A DNA stretch of 48,356 bases. Origin: a virus. Under the pieces are notes generated by a model. The model made no database searches and had not been told where the DNA came from. It saw only the letters and a program-made list of their open reading frames with translations. Of the stretch, positions 8,737-15,584 are shown piece after piece (position 1 is the first letter of the stretch; each line of letters begins with the position of its first letter). The stretch covers positions 1 to 48,356 of the IMG/VR virus record IMGVR_UViG_3300027907_000006. The stretch is one strand, 5' to 3'. Position numbers and translations under genes: made by a program.

Positions 8737-9004
8737 CGCCGTCCTCCTTGGCCCACTTCGCCTGACACTCCACGCACGCCCATTGATCGCCTTCTTCGGG
8801 GTCAATGGCATCGGGCGCGCACAGCTTTCCGCAGAAGTCACACGTCTGCTTGAACGTCTCCGGAAAGTGCTCGCGCTCGTACTCCATGACTTCATCGGCG
8901 AGTCCGTTCAGCTCGCGGCCCGCGTCGGTTGCTGGCTCGGGGTCTTCCATCATGAGGATGGTCAGGCGCTGCAACTTCTCGTCGTACTGTGGTTTGGTGA
9001 GCAT
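8720..9004 (-). CDS. HigA-N-terminus-like segment fused to a zinc ribbon, 94 aa
   Basis: The first ~50 residues (LTKPQYDEKLQRLTILMM ... LNGLADEVMEYEREHFPE) closely resemble the N-terminal helical region of HigA-type antitoxins, which in those proteins precedes an XRE DNA-binding domain. Here the DNA-binding domain is absent and is replaced by a zinc-ribbon-like module with CDFC (residues 55-58) and CVEC (77-80). The start at 9004 is preceded by AAGGGGACCTAAC. Possible roles are a toxin-binding antitoxin mimic or a small adaptor; neither is shown by the sequence. Confidence 0.7.
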   Translation of the reverse strand: MLTKPQYDEKLQRLTILMMEDPEPATDAGRELNGLADEVMEYEREHFPETFKQTCDFCGKLCAPDAIDPEEGDQWACVECQAKWAKEDGGVRKY

Positions 9005-9005
9005 G

Positions 9006-9212
9006 TTAGGTCCCCTTCGGTTCGCTGCCTGTGGTCGGCTCCTGTAAGGGCGGTTTCCTCGAGCCGGGCCAGTGGCTCGCAACGCGATGCGCCAAGCATT
9101 CGGCGAACACGGCGCGCACCTCATAGGGCTGCGCGCTCGCATTCTGTATCGCGACTTCTGCCAACCGCTCGTTGGTCACGCCGGTATCGTTCGACATTCC
9201 CTTGTCCTTCAT
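9006..9212 (-). CDS. Hypothetical protein, 68 aa
   Basis: The ATG at 9212 overlaps the upstream stop (ATGA). A second ATG at 9197 has the better ribosome-binding sequence (AAGGACAAGGGA), so the mature product may be 63 residues. The helical stretch NERLAEVAIQNASAQPYEVRAVFAECLAHRVA is followed by a polar tail. No family is recognised. Confidence 0.65.
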   Translation of the reverse strand: MKDKGMSNDTGVTNERLAEVAIQNASAQPYEVRAVFAECLAHRVASHWPGSRKPPLQEPTTGSEPKGT

Positions 9213-9427
9213 CGCGACAAACTACTCCCCTCGAACTTCTTGGCGCCTACGGGGGCGGTCGCGTAGTTGACGAGGCTTTGACCCAACATGCTCGCCTTCA
9301 TCGTCCGCAACGCGCCAAACGCCTCGTCGTTTTTCTCTTGCCAGTCGTGTGTCACATTCGGCGGCAGTGTGCCCCGTGGCCGCGAGACTTCGGCGCATTC
9401 CGCCGCCGTTTTGTCGCGCGGCCTCAT
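9209..9427 (-). CDS. Hypothetical protein, 72 aa
   Basis: The start at 9427 overlaps the stop of the upstream 67-residue gene (ATGA), and its own stop overlaps the next start, so the genes are translationally coupled. The protein is soluble and mixed-charge, ending in GAKKFEGSSLSR. No motif is recognised. Confidence 0.65.
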   Translation of the reverse strand: MRPRDKTAAECAEVSRPRGTLPPNVTHDWQEKNDEAFGALRTMKASMLGQSLVNYATAPVGAKKFEGSSLSR

Positions 9428-9627
9428 GCAAAAGGGCGGACCAGTACCTCGATGCGACTGCGCTCGATGTCGCGCGGAACTTCCCCGTCCATCACCGCTT
9501 CGATGGCTGCGGACTGATCGTCGCGCGCCACGACGCACTTGGGACCGAATACCAGCTTTTCGCTGGCTCCGTCCTCTGATTCCTTTTTCGTCGGCTTCTG
9601 CAAAATCGCTACTTCAAAAAGGGGCAT
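9424..9627 (-). CDS. Hypothetical protein, 67 aa
   Basis: The ATG at 9627 follows GAGGTAGTT. The protein begins with a beta-like MPLFEVAILQKPT and has a lysine/glutamate-rich centre and DERSRIEVLVRPF-like end, suggesting a small alpha/beta protein similar in feel to phage proteins of the 'MPLFEVAILxxPT' type. Function is unknown. It heads the overlapping small-gene run downstream of the tailspike. Confidence 0.7.
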   Translation of the reverse strand: MPLFEVAILQKPTKKESEDGASEKLVFGPKCVVARDDQSAAIEAVMDGEVPRDIERSRIEVLVRPFA

Positions 9628-9649
9628 AACTACCTCGCGTTGTTTGGAA

Positions 9650-11176
9650 CTATCTACCCATCACGAAATGGTACTGGTTAATCACCCACTCGCGGATCTT
9701 GTTCAAGCCTGCGCGCGAGCTACCGTCAACGAGGAAGCCTGAGTCATACACATCGTCGCGATCCGCGCCGAAGGGGAACGGTGCGTGCCAATCTGCGGTC
9801 GGGTTCTTCGGGTCGAGCGATAGCGTGGGCAGCGCCGGCCAGCCGCCGGCTTCTTCGACTGTGTTGACGTACTGACCGCCGTCGAACGGCACGCCGCGAA
9901 TCGCCGCGTCGATCTGATCCAGCACCTTGTTGACGCCGCCTTGATATAGATAGCGCCGCGCGGGCATACAGCCCACGGTTTCGCGCATGAGCTGCGAGAA
10001 GGCCAAGCCCTCCTGCACGCGCGGGGAGAGCGGATCGGCGCAGGGCTTCAACGTCCCGTCGTAGTTGGCCCCGAGTCCCTGCGGCCATGCGCTACGGCGC
10101 ACCGTCGAACGCAGGTAGTCCTCGGGCTGGCTGGTGAAAAAGCCCTCTTGCGAGGCCGGACTCGGCCAGCCAAAGCAACTGTTGTTAGCCGAGTGGCCTG
10201 TGGAGCCGGGCGTCACGGTCAACACCTTGGCGAGTACGATTGAGTCGTTCTGCTCAGGCCCGCGCACCGAGACGTTGCCGACGCAGTTGCATTGCATGGT
10301 GCGGCCTTGCGCCTCGTTGTGATCGCCGTTGTCGGAGATGTTGAGCGCGACGCCGGCCGCGACGTGCGGGCGGCCGTGGTTGTAGTGCAGGTTGTTGATG
10401 TGCGCGTGGTTGGGCGTCGCCACCAGCGGGTTGCGATCCGTGGTGTGCGCGTAGAGGGATTGCATGGTGAGGGAGTAGTCCGCCTTGCCGCTGATGAGAT
10501 GCCCATAGCCATGATCGACGCCTTCGGCATGATTCGGATCGTCCGGCATGGCGAAGTCGGGCGGCGTGTGCAGCGGATCGTAGATCGCGCCACGAATCCA
10601 CGAGCACCCTTGAGCCTCGTACCAAACCTGCACAGACTCATCCATCGAGAATCGCGCATCGCAGTTGATATGCGCGATTCGATTCACATCGACGGTGCTG
10701 GAACTCGCCTGCAAGCAATCGCGCTGGTCGGCCTCGAAACTCTGCCCCTCCATTGTTGGCTGGTCGCCGACCCACGAGGCCATGTGCCAGATGCGAGTGT
10801 TAGACCCGCGCATGTTCATCGAGGTGCATTGGATGATGAGGCCCGCGCCGGGAGCTGCGTGCCCCACGTAGTCCAGGTCGCCGCGACCATCGGGCGCGTT
10901 AAGGCCATCTCCATGATAGGCGTAGCCACTCTCTAGCGGCAGGACCCACTTGCTGAACTCCTCGCCCTGATCCGCGTACTGCACCCACCAAAGCGTGCCC
11001 GCAAAGACGTTCGGCCCCAGCTCCGGCACGGAGCCGCCTTCCTTCACGTTCTCGCGCGAGGTGATGAGATAAATCTTGCTCGGCTTGTCGCCGTTGCTCA
11101 CATCGAGACCGGGGCCACCGACGCCGGGCAGCGCCGAGAGGTATGGGGTGTTCTGATAGGGCCATGAATACTTCAC
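9650..11176 (-). CDS. Pectate-lyase-like tailspike / depolymerase
   Basis: This 508-residue protein looks like a right-handed parallel beta-helix. It contains a pectate-lyase family-1-like signature near residues 240-262 (SLYAHTTDRNPLVATPNHAH, then NNLHYNHG), matching the conserved RxPxxR...HxxNN pattern around the active-site arginine, and a DRxCLQ/NxDARFSMDES segment earlier in the helix. The GTG start at 11176 follows GGAGAAAGC and overlaps the upstream stop (GTGA). In a podovirus this suggests a spike that degrades an acidic surface polysaccharide. No signal peptide is present, consistent with a virion component. The fold is a confident reading; substrate is unknown. Confidence 0.8.
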   Translation of the reverse strand: MKYSWPYQNTPYLSALPGVGGPGLDVSNGDKPSKIYLITSRENVKEGGSVPELGPNVFAGTLWWVQYADQGEEFSKWVLPLESGYAYHGDGLNAPDGRGDLDYVGHAAPGAGLIIQCTSMNMRGSNTRIWHMASWVGDQPTMEGQSFEADQRDCLQASSSTVDVNRIAHINCDARFSMDESVQVWYEAQGCSWIRGAIYDPLHTPPDFAMPDDPNHAEGVDHGYGHLISGKADYSLTMQSLYAHTTDRNPLVATPNHAHINNLHYNHGRPHVAAGVALNISDNGDHNEAQGRTMQCNCVGNVSVRGPEQNDSIVLAKVLTVTPGSTGHSANNSCFGWPSPASQEGFFTSQPEDYLRSTVRRSAWPQGLGANYDGTLKPCADPLSPRVQEGLAFSQLMRETVGCMPARRYLYQGGVNKVLDQIDAAIRGVPFDGGQYVNTVEEAGGWPALPTLSLDPKNPTADWHAPFPFGADRDDVYDSGFLVDGSSRAGLNKIREWVINQYHFVMGR

Positions 11177-11637
11177 GCTTTCTCCTTGGATGCGCGGGCG
11201 CGCTCTTCGCGCTCCTCGTCCGCATCGACAAATAGTTGGAAAACCTTGCGCTGTCGCTCCACTTCGTCCTTCAGAAACTGCGGACAATCGACTTGCCGAT
11301 AGGTGAGCTTGCGGGGATCGGCAATCGTCGGCATGAGGCACGCGCCGCGCGCCGCGTCATGCGCGAATATCCCCAGCCGCTCGAAGAAATCCTTGCGATG
11401 GTTGTGATGCGGCTCGCGCGCCACGTCCTCCTCAAGCGTGGACGGGAAGTAGCACATCGTTTCGGCATCGCAGCCGCCGGCCGGAAAGCCGTACACCGCG
11501 CACGCATATTTTCCGCCGCGATCCGCGTTCTCGGCCCGCGCCATCGCATAGGCTTTCTGAAAGTCACTGCCGCAGTAGATGAAATACCAATGCCCGTTTT
11601 CATCTCCCCAGCGATGCGCCATTGCGATGAAACTCAC
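11173..11637 (-). CDS. Hypothetical protein upstream of tailspike, 154 aa
   Basis: I place the start at GTG 11637, which overlaps the upstream stop (GTGA); a longer ATG at 11751 would overlap the upstream zinc-ribbon gene by 118 bases. The protein has an aromatic N-terminal part (MAHRWGDENGHWYFIYCG) and a cysteine-containing region (KYACAVYGFPAGGCDAETMC), with a charged helical C-terminus ending EEREERARASKEKA. It is coupled to the tailspike, so it may be a spike partner, but no family is recognised. Confidence 0.65.
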   Translation of the reverse strand: MSFIAMAHRWGDENGHWYFIYCGSDFQKAYAMARAENADRGGKYACAVYGFPAGGCDAETMCYFPSTLEEDVAREPHHNHRKDFFERLGIFAHDAARGACLMPTIADPRKLTYRQVDCPQFLKDEVERQRKVFQLFVDADEEREERARASKEKA

Positions 11638-11873
11638 ACGCGGATCGGCCTTGTGCGTGTCACCCACGGATGTTTCAGCGAGGTGAGCAACCTCCGGCGA
11701 TACAAAGTCAGCCGCCAGTCCTCCCTCATCGGTAGGCTCGTCAGGTGCCATGAGTTGCACTCCGGACAGCGGTACACGCGCGCCGTCATTCGACCCTTGC
11801 GCGCTATCTTCCCGGCAAAGCGCTTCGCCGCTGAATGCGAGTGATAGCAGACCTTGTGGCTGCTGCACTCCAC
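11634..11873 (-). CDS. Zinc-ribbon protein of the 'YRCPxCxxWHLT' type, 79 aa
   Basis: The GTG at 11873 sits seven bases after GGGGGA and three bases after the upstream stop. The sequence has CYHSHSAAKRFAGKI, a basic helix, and VYRCPECNSWHLTS, the hallmark of a small zinc-binding protein common in phages, where the last Cys pair and WHLT are highly conserved. The exact function of that family is unknown; nucleic-acid binding is likely given its positive charge. Confidence 0.75.
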   Translation of the reverse strand: MECSSHKVCYHSHSAAKRFAGKIARKGRMTARVYRCPECNSWHLTSLPMREDWRLTLYRRRLLTSLKHPWVTRTRPIRV

Positions 11874-11875
11874 AC

Positions 11876-12373
11876 TCAGTCCCCCGGTTCATACAGTCGC
11901 TCTTCGCTTCTGATGGGACCGAACTGCTTGAACTGCCACACGACCGAAAGAGGATCGCCGTACTCGTTCACGCGCTCGACGCGGATCGCCTGACCCTGCA
12001 CGTTGGTCTTGACCGCAATATCGACGGTCAGCGCCTTGGCCCGGCACACGTCGCACACGACGATGCTGGGCAGGTCCTTGACCGTGATCCTCGGCGGGTA
12101 CACCGCAGGCTCCTTGCGACACACGAGACACAGCGGCGAGCGCTTTGGCGGCAACCCGTGCCGACGAAAGAACCCGCTCAGGCGGTTCCACTCATCGGAC
12201 TGCGGATTGCCGACCGCACACTCGCGCAGGACGTATTCCTCCAGCGCATCGGCCGCAACCTCCGCCTCCTCATCGTTCAACTGCACGAGGCCGGCAGGCT
12301 TCTGCTGCACGCCGATCTGCGAGCGCAGGAACGCCGCGATGGTCTTCAATCGAGCCAGGTCAAGCACGTTCAT
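11876..12373 (-). CDS. Hypothetical protein with two CxxC pairs, 165 aa
   Basis: The ATG at 12373 follows GGGAGTGACGCC and overlaps the upstream stop (ATGA). The N-terminal half is helical (LARLKTIAAFLRSQIGV, DDEEAEVAADALEEYVL). CLVC (about residues 81-84) and CDVC (about 107-110) form a probable zinc ribbon, followed by a beta-rich C-terminus. Function is unknown. Confidence 0.7.
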   Translation of the reverse strand: MNVLDLARLKTIAAFLRSQIGVQQKPAGLVQLNDEEAEVAADALEEYVLRECAVGNPQSDEWNRLSGFFRRHGLPPKRSPLCLVCRKEPAVYPPRITVKDLPSIVVCDVCRAKALTVDIAVKTNVQGQAIRVERVNEYGDPLSVVWQFKQFGPIRSEERLYEPGD

Positions 12374-12501
12374 GGCGTCACTCCCGCAAACCGGTAGATA
12401 GCCTGTTCGATGGTTTCCCGTGGAACACTCTTGCGCTTCGTGACGCGCGCATTTTTGCTGCGCTTCCGCAGTCCCGGACGCTTGCCGCGTTTCTTGCTCA
12501 T
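12370..12501 (-). CDS. Small highly basic protein, 43 aa
   Basis: A 43-residue peptide starting at ATG 12501 behind GAAGGAGCTGCC, overlapped at both ends by its neighbours. The first two thirds are almost all Lys/Arg (SKKRGKRPGLRKRSKNARVTKRK), then a short helix (ETIEQAIYRFAG). It probably binds nucleic acid. Length and composition alone do not define a family. Confidence 0.65.
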   Translation of the reverse strand: MSKKRGKRPGLRKRSKNARVTKRKSVPRETIEQAIYRFAGVTP

Positions 12502-12722
12502 GGCAGCTCCTTCGGCGTGAAGTAGCCCTTGCCGCTCATGCGCTTCTCGTAAATCGCGCGAGCCTTGGCGACTTCGGTGGGGCGATACAGCCTGCGGCCG
12601 TCTTCGGTGCGGGATGACTCTATCCACCCGTTCTTGACGTACAGCCGGATCGTCGCCTCACTCACGCCGACTTTGCGTGCAAGGCTCCCGGTCGTCTCAA
12701 CAACAATTTCGCCCGTGTCCAT
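12498..12722 (-). CDS. MerR-like helix-turn-helix regulator, 74 aa
   Basis: The sequence TGSLARKVGVSEATIRLYVKNGWIESSRTEDGRRLYRPTEV is a classic MerR-type winged helix: recognition helix, wing with GRRxY, then a short dimerisation helix. The start at 12722 lies behind the phage's conserved ACAGGAGCTG leader. No effector-binding domain is present, so it is a DNA-binding-only regulator, perhaps of late genes or acting as an excisionase-type factor. Confidence 0.85.
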   Translation of the reverse strand: MDTGEIVVETTGSLARKVGVSEATIRLYVKNGWIESSRTEDGRRLYRPTEVAKARAIYEKRMSGKGYFTPKELP

Positions 12723-12902
12723 GAGCAGCTCCTGTACGTCAGCATTCCTGCACCGCGTACACGCAGCGTACCTGCATCGACAATAGGAGGGCAGCACAAT
12801 CGTTTGCCAAGCCCGTAGGTATTTTTCGCAGCGACGCGAACCCGGAGTTCCGCCTTCGGCGTCTGCGCTTCCGCTTTGCGGTTCAGAGAACCGGAATCAA
12901 GA
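12723..12902 (-). promoter_or_regulatory. Spacer with two adjacent small hairpins
   Basis: This 180-base stretch separates the regulator from the upstream small genes. Just after the upstream stop it carries a 6-bp stem with a 3-base loop (12879-12893, CGGTTC/GAACCG) and next to it a CCGC/GCGG mini-hairpin. No U-tract follows, so termination is uncertain. A TACACGCAGCGTAC-like stretch near 12756-12772 has partial dyad symmetry (GTAC...GTAC) and could be an operator. No gene is seen. Confidence 0.35.
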
Positions 12903-13103
12903 TCACTCGAACGTCGAGATGTGCTCGGCCAACTTCGTTGGCCCGTAGTAATCGAACCAACACGCCTCGGTCACGGCATGTGCGAAAAACGCATCTCGCG
13001 CTTCGTCCAGGCTCGGAGCGAACTGCCGACAGATCGGCCAGAGCATCCGCTTGTCCAAGCGTCTCTGAATCCACCACCACGGCAGACAGATCAACCGCAG
13101 CAT
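12903..13103 (-). CDS. Hypothetical protein, 66 aa
   Basis: The ATG at 13103 overlaps the stop of the 17-residue upstream peptide (TGATG), forming a coupled chain of three small genes. The N-terminus is hydrophobic and Trp-rich (LRLICLPWWWIQRRL), the rest soluble. No family is recognised. Confidence 0.55.
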   Translation of the reverse strand: MLRLICLPWWWIQRRLDKRMLWPICRQFAPSLDEARDAFFAHAVTEACWFDYYGPTKLAEHISTFE

Positions 13104-13156
13104 CAGTAACCGGGACGGGCGGGGCGGATGGGCTTCGGGCGCTTGGGCTTGCTCAT
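13103..13156 (-). CDS. 17-residue basic Pro-rich peptide
   Basis: The reading frame encodes MSKPKRPKPIRPARPGY. Its ATG overlaps the upstream stop (ATGA), lies eight bases after GAAGGA, and its stop overlaps the next start (TGATG). The exact coupling on both sides argues that it is translated. The alternating Pro/Lys/Arg composition is like proline-rich peptides or small phage basic peptides. Function is unknown. Confidence 0.5.
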   Translation of the reverse strand: MSKPKRPKPIRPARPGY

Positions 13157-13377
13157 TGCTGCATTCCTTCGTGTGATCGAACGTGTGCCTGTAACTCGTA
13201 CAGGGCCGCCATCAGCTCCTCACTCGCGTTCAGAAACCGACGTAGTGAGGCCAGCTTCTTTTCGTTCATCGGACCCATGCACTCCACCAGCATTCCCGTG
13301 TCGATCACCTGAGACAGATAGCGGATGCTCGTCATCATGTGCAGAACAGGATCGACAACGATCAGATGCTCGGGCAT
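13153..13377 (-). CDS. Hypothetical protein, 74 aa
   Basis: A mostly helical, soluble protein starting at ATG 13377 behind AAAAGGCCAACCTC. It is the first of three overlapping small genes after the putative small terminase. No motif is recognised. Confidence 0.6.
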   Translation of the reverse strand: MPEHLIVVDPVLHMMTSIRYLSQVIDTGMLVECMGPMNEKKLASLRRFLNASEELMAALYELQAHVRSHEGMQQ

Positions 13378-13561
13378 GAGGTTGGCCTTTTGAGGTGGAG
13401 AGAAATTTTGGGAGGGGGTCGAGTATTGATTTACGGCTCACGTCGCGGGGTGCGGCCGGGGGTCGCGGCGTGAAAGGAGCGCGCGGTCCATCGTTGCGCG
13501 TACCACTTGCCTAGAAGGGATGTGGTGACGCCACCTAAGTCATTGACTGCGCTGCACTCTC
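13378..13561. other. 184-base spacer after the putative small terminase
   Basis: No convincing gene lies here. The stretch has a G-run (GGGAGGGGG near 13410), GC-rich blocks with GCGGGG/CCGGGGG, and a short dyad GTGGTGACGCCAC (13519-13532). Packaging sites (cos or pac) often lie next to small-terminase genes, so this spacer is one candidate location; no cos consensus can be recognised by eye. Confidence 0.3.
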
Positions 13562-14053
13562 TCACTGTGTCACCGTTGTACCTGCCCGCCGTCTGGTAAT
13601 TCGTGAATCTAACTCCGCTTTAGTGGCGTCGATCAGGGTCGATAGCTCGCTGACCGATAGCTCCCGGACATGCTTGACCGGTGCCGCGTGATCCCTCTTC
13701 AGATCGCCGGACACTTCGAGGGCCGTCCGGATGGCCAGGACATGAGCGCGCAAGTCCGTCTGCGGCTGGCGTAGAATTTCTTCGAGGCTCACCAAGGCTC
13801 GCTTCCCAAGCCGGCCAGCCCTCTCCGCTGTCATCTCTGCCACTGCGGCCCGCGTCTCCGCATCCCGGCAGAACGCTTGCACGTCTCTCTGAGTCTCGAA
13901 GCCTGCCTTGGTCCGCACGTAGCTCTGAGAGCATCCGGCGGCGAGTAGTGCGATGGCGAGCTGAGTGTCTGGTCCCGGTTGCTCAAGGTTGCGCGATGGC
14001 TCGACATCATCCGGCCAGAGTCGTGCGACCTCTTTTGAGTCTGTCTCAATCAT
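13562..14053 (-). CDS. Putative terminase small subunit
   Basis: This 163-residue protein has an N-terminal helix-turn-helix (QLAIALLAAGCSQSYVRTKAG, about residues 30-50), a long charged helical centre (AERAGRLGKRALVSLEEIL) and a short basic tail. This pattern is typical of small terminases, which recognise viral DNA and form rings that load the large subunit. It is the first gene of the leftward late operon, though terL lies 11 kb downstream. The start at 14053 lies in a field of repeated AGACTC/GAGTCT sites. An alternative is a transcription regulator. Confidence 0.6.
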   Translation of the reverse strand: MIETDSKEVARLWPDDVEPSRNLEQPGPDTQLAIALLAAGCSQSYVRTKAGFETQRDVQAFCRDAETRAAVAEMTAERAGRLGKRALVSLEEILRQPQTDLRAHVLAIRTALEVSGDLKRDHAAPVKHVRELSVSELSTLIDATKAELDSRITRRRAGTTVTQ

Positions 14054-14155
14054 TCTGAGTCTTACTCCCTTGGAGAACAGAGACAGTCTCAGAAGTATTC
14101 CAAGACTCAAACAGACTTAAGAACCAAGACAGTCTCAGAGGCTTCTGAGTCTTCA
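14034..14155. promoter_or_regulatory. Cluster of GAGTCT/AGACTC and AGACAGTCTCAGA sites
   Basis: Within 120 bases there are four copies of TGAGTCT in either orientation (14036-14042, 14056-14062, 14103-14109 inverted, 14146-14152) and two copies of AGACAGTCTCAGA (from 14081 and from 14128, 47 bases apart), the first embedded in the palindrome GAGACaGTCTC. They flank and enter the 5' end of the putative small terminase. They could be small-terminase binding sites (pac/cosB-like), an operator array for the divergent promoters, or an origin iteron set. Confidence 0.6.
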
Positions 14156-14334
14156 TCCGTCCCGCCCCCCTTCCCGCGTGATGCTGCGCCCTTGTGCGTC
14201 GCGATTGCAAATAAGTATGACTGACGCTTGTAGACTTCTGTCGATCCGTGCTAGAACCCCGGTTGACCGGGAGAGCTTTGCAGGTAGAAGACGCAAAGCA
14301 CGACCGGCACCTATCTACTTCAGGAGCTGAAAAC
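14156..14334 (+). promoter_or_regulatory. Leader and presumed promoter region of the rightward accessory operon
   Basis: No gene is seen here. A weak sigma70-like pair is TTGTGC (near 14183) with TATGAC 18 bases later. The transcribed leader would contain a hairpin GCTTTGC/GCAAAGC (about 14274-14299) and ends with the conserved CAGGAGCTGA leader at 14321-14330 before the first ATG at 14335. The promoter is a guess; the hairpin and leader are seen. Confidence 0.4.
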
Positions 14335-14514
14335 ATGTTGCTTACCCTTCTTGCCTGCGTTGTCGCTGGCCTCGTTCTGTCGCGTCCGCTCATCCGTGCC
14401 ATGCGCCGCGATGCCGCTGACCTGGGCGTGATCCGTCGCACTGACTACCTGCGCACCCGCCGCGCCTCGCGTCTCTCGCGCGTCTCCTCGAACTCCTTCG
14501 GGGTGCGTCTGTGA
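14335..14514 (+). CDS. Small single-span membrane protein, 59 aa
   Basis: The ATG follows CAGGAGCTGAAAAC. The N-terminal MLLTLLACVVAGLVLSRPLI is one hydrophobic helix, followed by a strongly basic cytoplasmic tail (RRTRRASRLSR). It opens the accessory operon and overlaps the next start by GTGA. It may be a membrane-targeted inhibitor or anchor; no family is recognised. Confidence 0.7.
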   Translation: MLLTLLACVVAGLVLSRPLIRAMRRDAADLGVIRRTDYLRTRRASRLSRVSSNSFGVRL

Positions 14515-15104
14515 GCGCCGCCGGTCTCCTTCAGTCCATCCCGGCGACCCCTCACAAGTGGAGCGGTGCCAAGACTCCGCCGGCCCTTGGCGAGCGCGTC
14601 ACGATCACCTTCAACGGCCTCGGCGCTGGCGTCGTGGTCGGCTTCAAAGTCGTTGAGGGCTACTTGGGCGTTGCGGTGAAGCTCGACAGTTCGCCCGAGT
14701 GGCGAACAAAGCAGGGCGTTGCCGCCGACGTGCCCGCCTTTGTCTTCGGTGCCGAGCTGGTAGAGCAACGCGCGCCGGCCGTCGAAGTTCTGACGCGCGC
14801 CCCGTGGAAGTTCGAGGGCTTCAAGGCTGGCCAGATCATCCGCGCCCGTGACTTCGAGGACCGAGCCGAGCGCGGCGCGTGCTACGTCGAGGGCCGCATT
14901 GACATGGTTTGTCCGGAAGGCTCCGACCGCTACCCCTACGCGCATTACAAGATCGTGCCGACGCTGCGCGTATGGAACGGCTCCGCATTGCGCGACGCGA
15001 TGACCGAGCCGCGCGAGGTTGTCATTGTCCCGATGGAAACGTCGATGGACTACGAGAACCGCGTGGAGCTGATCCCGGCCGGCTGGGGTTCCGTCACGGC
15101 TTGA
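14511..15104 (+). CDS. Hypothetical protein, 197 aa (GTG start)
   Basis: The GTG overlaps the preceding TGA (GTGA). The protein is soluble, with beta-like segments (RVTITFNGLGAGVVVGFKVVEGYLGVAVKL) and a C-terminal REVVIVPMETSMDYENRVELIPAG. The N-terminal half resembles a small beta-barrel. No catalytic motif is visible. It is translated with the membrane protein as the first unit of the operon. Confidence 0.75.
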   Translation: MSAAGLLQSIPATPHKWSGAKTPPALGERVTITFNGLGAGVVVGFKVVEGYLGVAVKLDSSPEWRTKQGVAADVPAFVFGAELVEQRAPAVEVLTRAPWKFEGFKAGQIIRARDFEDRAERGACYVEGRIDMVCPEGSDRYPYAHYKIVPTLRVWNGSALRDAMTEPREVVIVPMETSMDYENRVELIPAGWGSVTA

Positions 15105-15109
15105 GTCGT

Positions 15110-15147
15110 TTGACAGTCGCCGCCTAGCAATAGGCGGCTTCTGTGAA
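15110..15147 (+). ncRNA. Structured intercistronic RNA hairpin, copy A
   Basis: A two-tier hairpin lies between the first and second units: outer stem ACAG/CTGT (15113-15116 with 15141-15144), internal loop TC/TT, inner stem GCCGCCTA/TAGGCGGC (15119-15126 with 15131-15138) and a GCAA tetraloop. The flanks TTGACAGTC and TTCTGTGAA are identical in copy B at 16030-16070 while the inner stem differs with compensating changes, which supports a conserved RNA element. No match to a known ribozyme class is apparent. Confidence 0.75.
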
Positions 15148-15175
15148 CCGATTCACCACGACAGGAGCTGAGACC

Positions 15176-15505
15176 ATGCCCAAGACTGCAAGCCAACAAC
15201 GACAGGACCGCGAGCGCGCCATTGTGCGCGCCCTCATTCGCCACCTGAAACAGAACGGATGGAACGTGGACCGCGTGTATGACGGCGGCGACGAGGACGT
15301 TATCACCGGGACCGAGACCGAAGCCCTAGAGGCTGTCTTCGCGGTGGACGAATCAACGCTCTGGTTTAAGAACGCGGCCGGCAAGGATCACGGCGTCTAT
15401 CTAGTGTGCGGCAATGACTCCGACATTATCTCGGACTACAACTATTCCGAAGACCCCGCCGACACGTTCCGCACTGCGATGGAGGCTTACTGCGCGACGC
15501 TGTAG
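15176..15505 (+). CDS. Hypothetical acidic protein, 109 aa
   Basis: The ATG follows ACAGGAGCTGAGACC. The N-terminal 30 residues are basic and helical (RERAIVRALIRHLKQNGW) and the C-terminal two thirds are acidic (GGDEDVITGTETEALEAVFAVDES, GNDSDIISDYNYSEDPAD). An acidic, compact small early protein could be a DNA mimic, but that is only a possibility. It is a single-gene unit flanked by hairpins. Confidence 0.75.
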   Translation: MPKTASQQRQDRERAIVRALIRHLKQNGWNVDRVYDGGDEDVITGTETEALEAVFAVDESTLWFKNAAGKDHGVYLVCGNDSDIISDYNYSEDPADTFRTAMEAYCATL

Positions 15506-15511
15506 CGCGCC

Positions 15512-15558
15512 ACTTGATGCGCCTGGACATCCGGGCGCATCGGGGGGCGCACTTCCGC
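15512..15558 (+). ncRNA. Intercistronic hairpin C
   Basis: Between the 109-residue gene and the next is a strong hairpin with stem GATGCGCC/GGGCGCATC (about 15523-15530 with 15541-15549) and an outer GCGCC/GGCGC pairing. It does not share the conserved flanks of copies A and B and has no hammerhead core. No U-tract follows, so processing or stabilisation is more likely than termination. Confidence 0.5.
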
Positions 15559-15584
15559 GACCCGATTACAGGAGCTGAAATCAA

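Noticed and set aside
10480-10510. CTGATGA hammerhead-like core inside the tailspike gene
   Set aside because: No GAAA strand or paired stems follow, and the site is within coding sequence.
15110-15140. TTGACA as a sigma70 -35 box in the two hairpins
   Set aside because: No -10-like sequence occurs at 16-18 bases in either copy, and the bases are part of a conserved stem.
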